Part shown: positions 62,410 through 64,000 of the stretch, one piece after another | Numbering within the stretch: the first letter of the stretch is position 1 | How the letters are laid out: every line of letters starts with the position of its first letter | DNA from: CAJQQY01 sp045106765 | Lineage (GTDB): Bacteria > Bacteroidota > Bacteroidia > Chitinophagales > Saprospiraceae | Assembly: GCA_045106765.1 (NCBI GenBank) | Contig: JBGCFD010000052.1 | Span: forward strand, 1 to 64,000 | Direction of reading: 5' to 3' | Length of the DNA: 64,000 bases | The notes under the pieces: model-generated | Seen by the model: the letters and a program-made list of their open reading frames with translations, nothing else | Told to the model about the DNA's origin: nothing | Databases searched by the model: none | Made by a program: the position numbers and the translations under genes

Positions 62410-63252
62410 TCAATCATCCAAAAGATGGAAAACCATCAAGGGTAAAGTAGTCGTCCTTGCCATTTTTTTAGTCAGACTGAGTTGGAAAAAATTCTCTAAA
62501 ACATTACGTTGCCGATTTACCAAAACGATGAGATCAACTTCATTTTCTTCAGCATATTGATACAATCCATTCATGACCGAACGATTCTTAATATTGACAA
62601 TATTAAATGAAAAGGCAGGATCTCCCTTTTCAAATAATTTATAAAAAATAGTGTCTTCTATATTTTCGTAATTGTCTTGCTCTTCGATGTGTACAAAGTG
62701 CATAGTTACTCTAAAGATATTTCCAAAGTCAATGATAGATTCTATCAAAATTTCGTCAGCAGATTCGTAATTACTAGCGTATAATACATTTTCAAAATCT
62801 TGATATTTTACATTTTCAGGAATCAAAAAAACAGGGCAATGTGCCCGTTGAGCAACTGACGATGCTATACTTCCTAGCATTTTATCTAAAGCATTATTTG
62901 CTCCAGTTGTTCCCATCACCAGTAATTCGACCTCCTCCTCTTCGCTGAGAAGTACGATTTTCTTTGTGATGTTGATGGCTTCATAAATCGCAGTTTCTAT
63001 TTTTTGAGTGGTCAATATATTAGTCTTTTCATTTACATCTTCAAGAGTAACAAACTCATTTAACATTTCTGTTAAAACCTCTTGTCGTGATTTTTCTGAC
63101 TGTAATATTAAGGGTTGGTTAGTACTCAAATTTCCCGTATTGATATGAACAACTTTTAATCCATACCCCAGAGTTTTCGCCAATTCTTTAGCGTATAAGA
63201 ATGCCTTTAAAGCACTTTTAGAAAAATCTGTTGGCACTAATATTTTTTTCAT
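62410..63252 (-). CDS. two-domain universal stress protein
   Basis: 280 residues, opening KILVPTDFSKSALKAFLYA. The first domain ends MGTTGANNALDKMLGSIASS and CPVFLIPEN; the second ends RQRNVLENFFQLSLTKKMA and LPLMVFH. It lies 27 bases behind the CBS gene at 63280, so CBS and USP are probably co-transcribed from the FNR-like region at 63780. Confidence 0.92.
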   Translation of the reverse strand: MKKILVPTDFSKSALKAFLYAKELAKTLGYGLKVVHINTGNLSTNQPLILQSEKSRQEVLTEMLNEFVTLEDVNEKTNILTTQKIETAIYEAINITKKIVLLSEEEEVELLVMGTTGANNALDKMLGSIASSVAQRAHCPVFLIPENVKYQDFENVLYASNYESADEILIESIIDFGNIFRVTMHFVHIEEQDNYENIEDTIFYKLFEKGDPAFSFNIVNIKNRSVMNGLYQYAEENEVDLIVLVNRQRNVLENFFQLSLTKKMARTTTLPLMVFHLLDD

Positions 63253-63279
63253 GATGTTTATTTTTTAGAAAAGAAGATT

Positions 63280-63714
63280 TTAAGTTTTCACTTTTGATGT
63301 TTCATCATTAAGTGTTCTGATGATATCAAAAGTGGTAACTATACCTACTAATTTATCATTTTCAACCACGGGTAAGGCTCGAAATAAATTTTTACTAAAA
63401 ATATCCAAAGCGACATTGATGCGGTCATCCGGTTCGAGTTTACCTATACCACGAGTCATGATGACCTCGGCGTTGTAGTTGTTGAGACGAGTTTCATTAA
63501 TAATTTTTTCCAATGTATTTTCACCTAAGCCTTTCATAAAAAGTAGTAAATCCTCTCGGCTGATAATTCCTACCACTTTGCTAGAACGAGTGACAGGGAT
63601 ATGGTGAATCGCATTTTCTTTAAAAATATCACGTACTCTTGAAAGTCGGTCACGTTCAGCGACGGTGATAACATCAGTAGTCATAATTGTTGAAATTGGA
63701 GCTAAAACATTCAT
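63280..63714 (-). CDS. two-CBS-domain protein
   Basis: 144 residues: CBS1 (about 8-60, IMTTDVITVAERDRLSRVR, HHIPVTRSSKVVGIISREDL) and CBS2 (about 80-140, IMTRGIGKLEPDDRINVAL, FRALPVVENDKLVGIVTTFD). First gene of a two-gene unit with the USP at 62410. It is the only CBS gene here directly coupled to a USP. Confidence 0.92.
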   Translation of the reverse strand: MNVLAPISTIMTTDVITVAERDRLSRVRDIFKENAIHHIPVTRSSKVVGIISREDLLLFMKGLGENTLEKIINETRLNNYNAEVIMTRGIGKLEPDDRINVALDIFSKNLFRALPVVENDKLVGIVTTFDIIRTLNDETSKVKT

Positions 63715-63779
63715 AATTTATTTTTTTTAGATGAACAATAATTTTATTGCAATTTCTAAAAAAGGAAAAAAGAACTTGA

Positions 63780-63877
63780 TGATTTTTGTTAAGAGGAAAG
63801 GGTGATTTTTGTCATGGTTTCAACAATTCATTTTGATTTATATTTGATAAAAAGAATTGACTTACTAGGTATCTTTG
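63780..63877. promoter_or_regulatory. FNR-like region at the right edge
   Basis: TGATTTTTGTCA (63803-63814) is exact; TGATTTTTGTTA (63780-63791) differs at one base, 23 bp away. They lie upstream of the minus-strand CBS-USP unit. On the plus strand an exact -7 element TATCTTTG (63870-63877) points toward a gene that runs off the window. Confidence 0.65.
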
Positions 63878-63899
63878 ATTCAGATATTTTTTTGATAAA

Positions 63900-64000
63900 A
63901 AAATAATTCTAATTCAAGAGGCCGATGATGACCCAATCTATTCTAGTAATTTATCTTTTGAAGAAGAGTTCGTCGAGTTGTTTTTAAAAGGAAGTGTTTC
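63900..64000 (+). CDS. possible 5' end of a gene cut by the window edge
   Basis: From about 63900 one frame stays open to the edge and reads IILIQEADDDPIYSSNLSF then EEEFVELFLKGSV, which looks coding. No ATG starts this frame, so the true start is unclear (a TTG at 63892 is in another frame across an A7 run). It follows the TATCTTTG promoter element at 63870. Product unknown. Confidence 0.35.

Noticed and set aside
1..64000. Prophage, insertion sequences, toxin-antitoxin or secondary-metabolite cluster
   Set aside because: No transposase, integrase, phage structural, toxin-pair or biosynthetic genes were found; the only mobile-like signals are the small palindromic repeats.

Overview
The window is AT-rich bacterial chromosome, almost certainly from a member of the Bacteroidota. 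The evidence is a type IX secretion (T9SS) type A C-terminal sorting domain (352-2196), a gliding-motility/T9SS type B C-terminal domain with a PKD domain (23966-24754), a DUF4249 lipoprotein, a DUF4783 protein, a CcoN-CcoO fusion, and several promoters with the Bacteroidota -7 element TAnnTTTG. I cannot name a genus. I see no prophage, insertion sequence, CRISPR array or rRNA. Two tRNA genes are present: Ser-GCT (minus strand, 33-124) and Arg-TCG (plus strand, 35792-35865).

Region 1 (0-36 kb) is ordinary chromosome. It holds secreted enzymes (a PQQ-type sugar dehydrogenase, an M1 aminopeptidase, an M28 peptidase, a subtilase with a SPOR-like tail, a cell-wall amidase), nucleotide genes (a nucleoside permease, pyrC, purB), RNase D, a giant AsmA-like protein, a LytS/LytTR two-component pair and a small amino-acid group (argE-like deacetylase, YfcC-family carrier, isoaspartyl peptidase). 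Between a DUF4249 gene and pyrC (about 9.2-10.2 kb) lies an unusual tandem array of 162-bp units on the minus strand. Each complete unit has a terminator-like hairpin, a strong Shine-Dalgarno sequence and a 26-34 codon micro-ORF ending in KDMFMGL. A textbook Bacteroidota promoter precedes the array.

Region 2 (36-64 kb) looks like one functional island for low-oxygen or energy-limited life. It holds seven two-domain universal stress proteins, four two-CBS-domain proteins, two PAS histidine kinases, a receiver-CRP/FNR fusion regulator, an HPF-like ribosome hibernation protein, an eRF1-fold-like protein, a VIT1/CCC1-type transporter, an AhpD-like protein and a complete cbb3 oxidase locus (ccoI-ccoS-ccoNO-ccoQ-ccoP-ccoG-ccoH-TauE/SafE family). 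Intergenic regions across the island repeatedly carry palindromes of the form TGAY-N4-RTCA, the core of an FNR box. They are often paired 22-24 bp apart, with the proximal copy about 41-44 bp upstream of the predicted transcription start. I found this arrangement only in this island. The receiver-CRP/FNR protein at 55583-56662 is the obvious candidate regulator, and the PAS kinases are candidate phosphodonors; both links are inference.

Two genes appear broken by one base near homopolymers: the hypothetical gene at 4219-4967 and the HPF-like gene at 41588-41885. These may be sequencing errors or real frameshifts. One S9-peptidase-like protein (32079-32681) has lost its catalytic serine motif.
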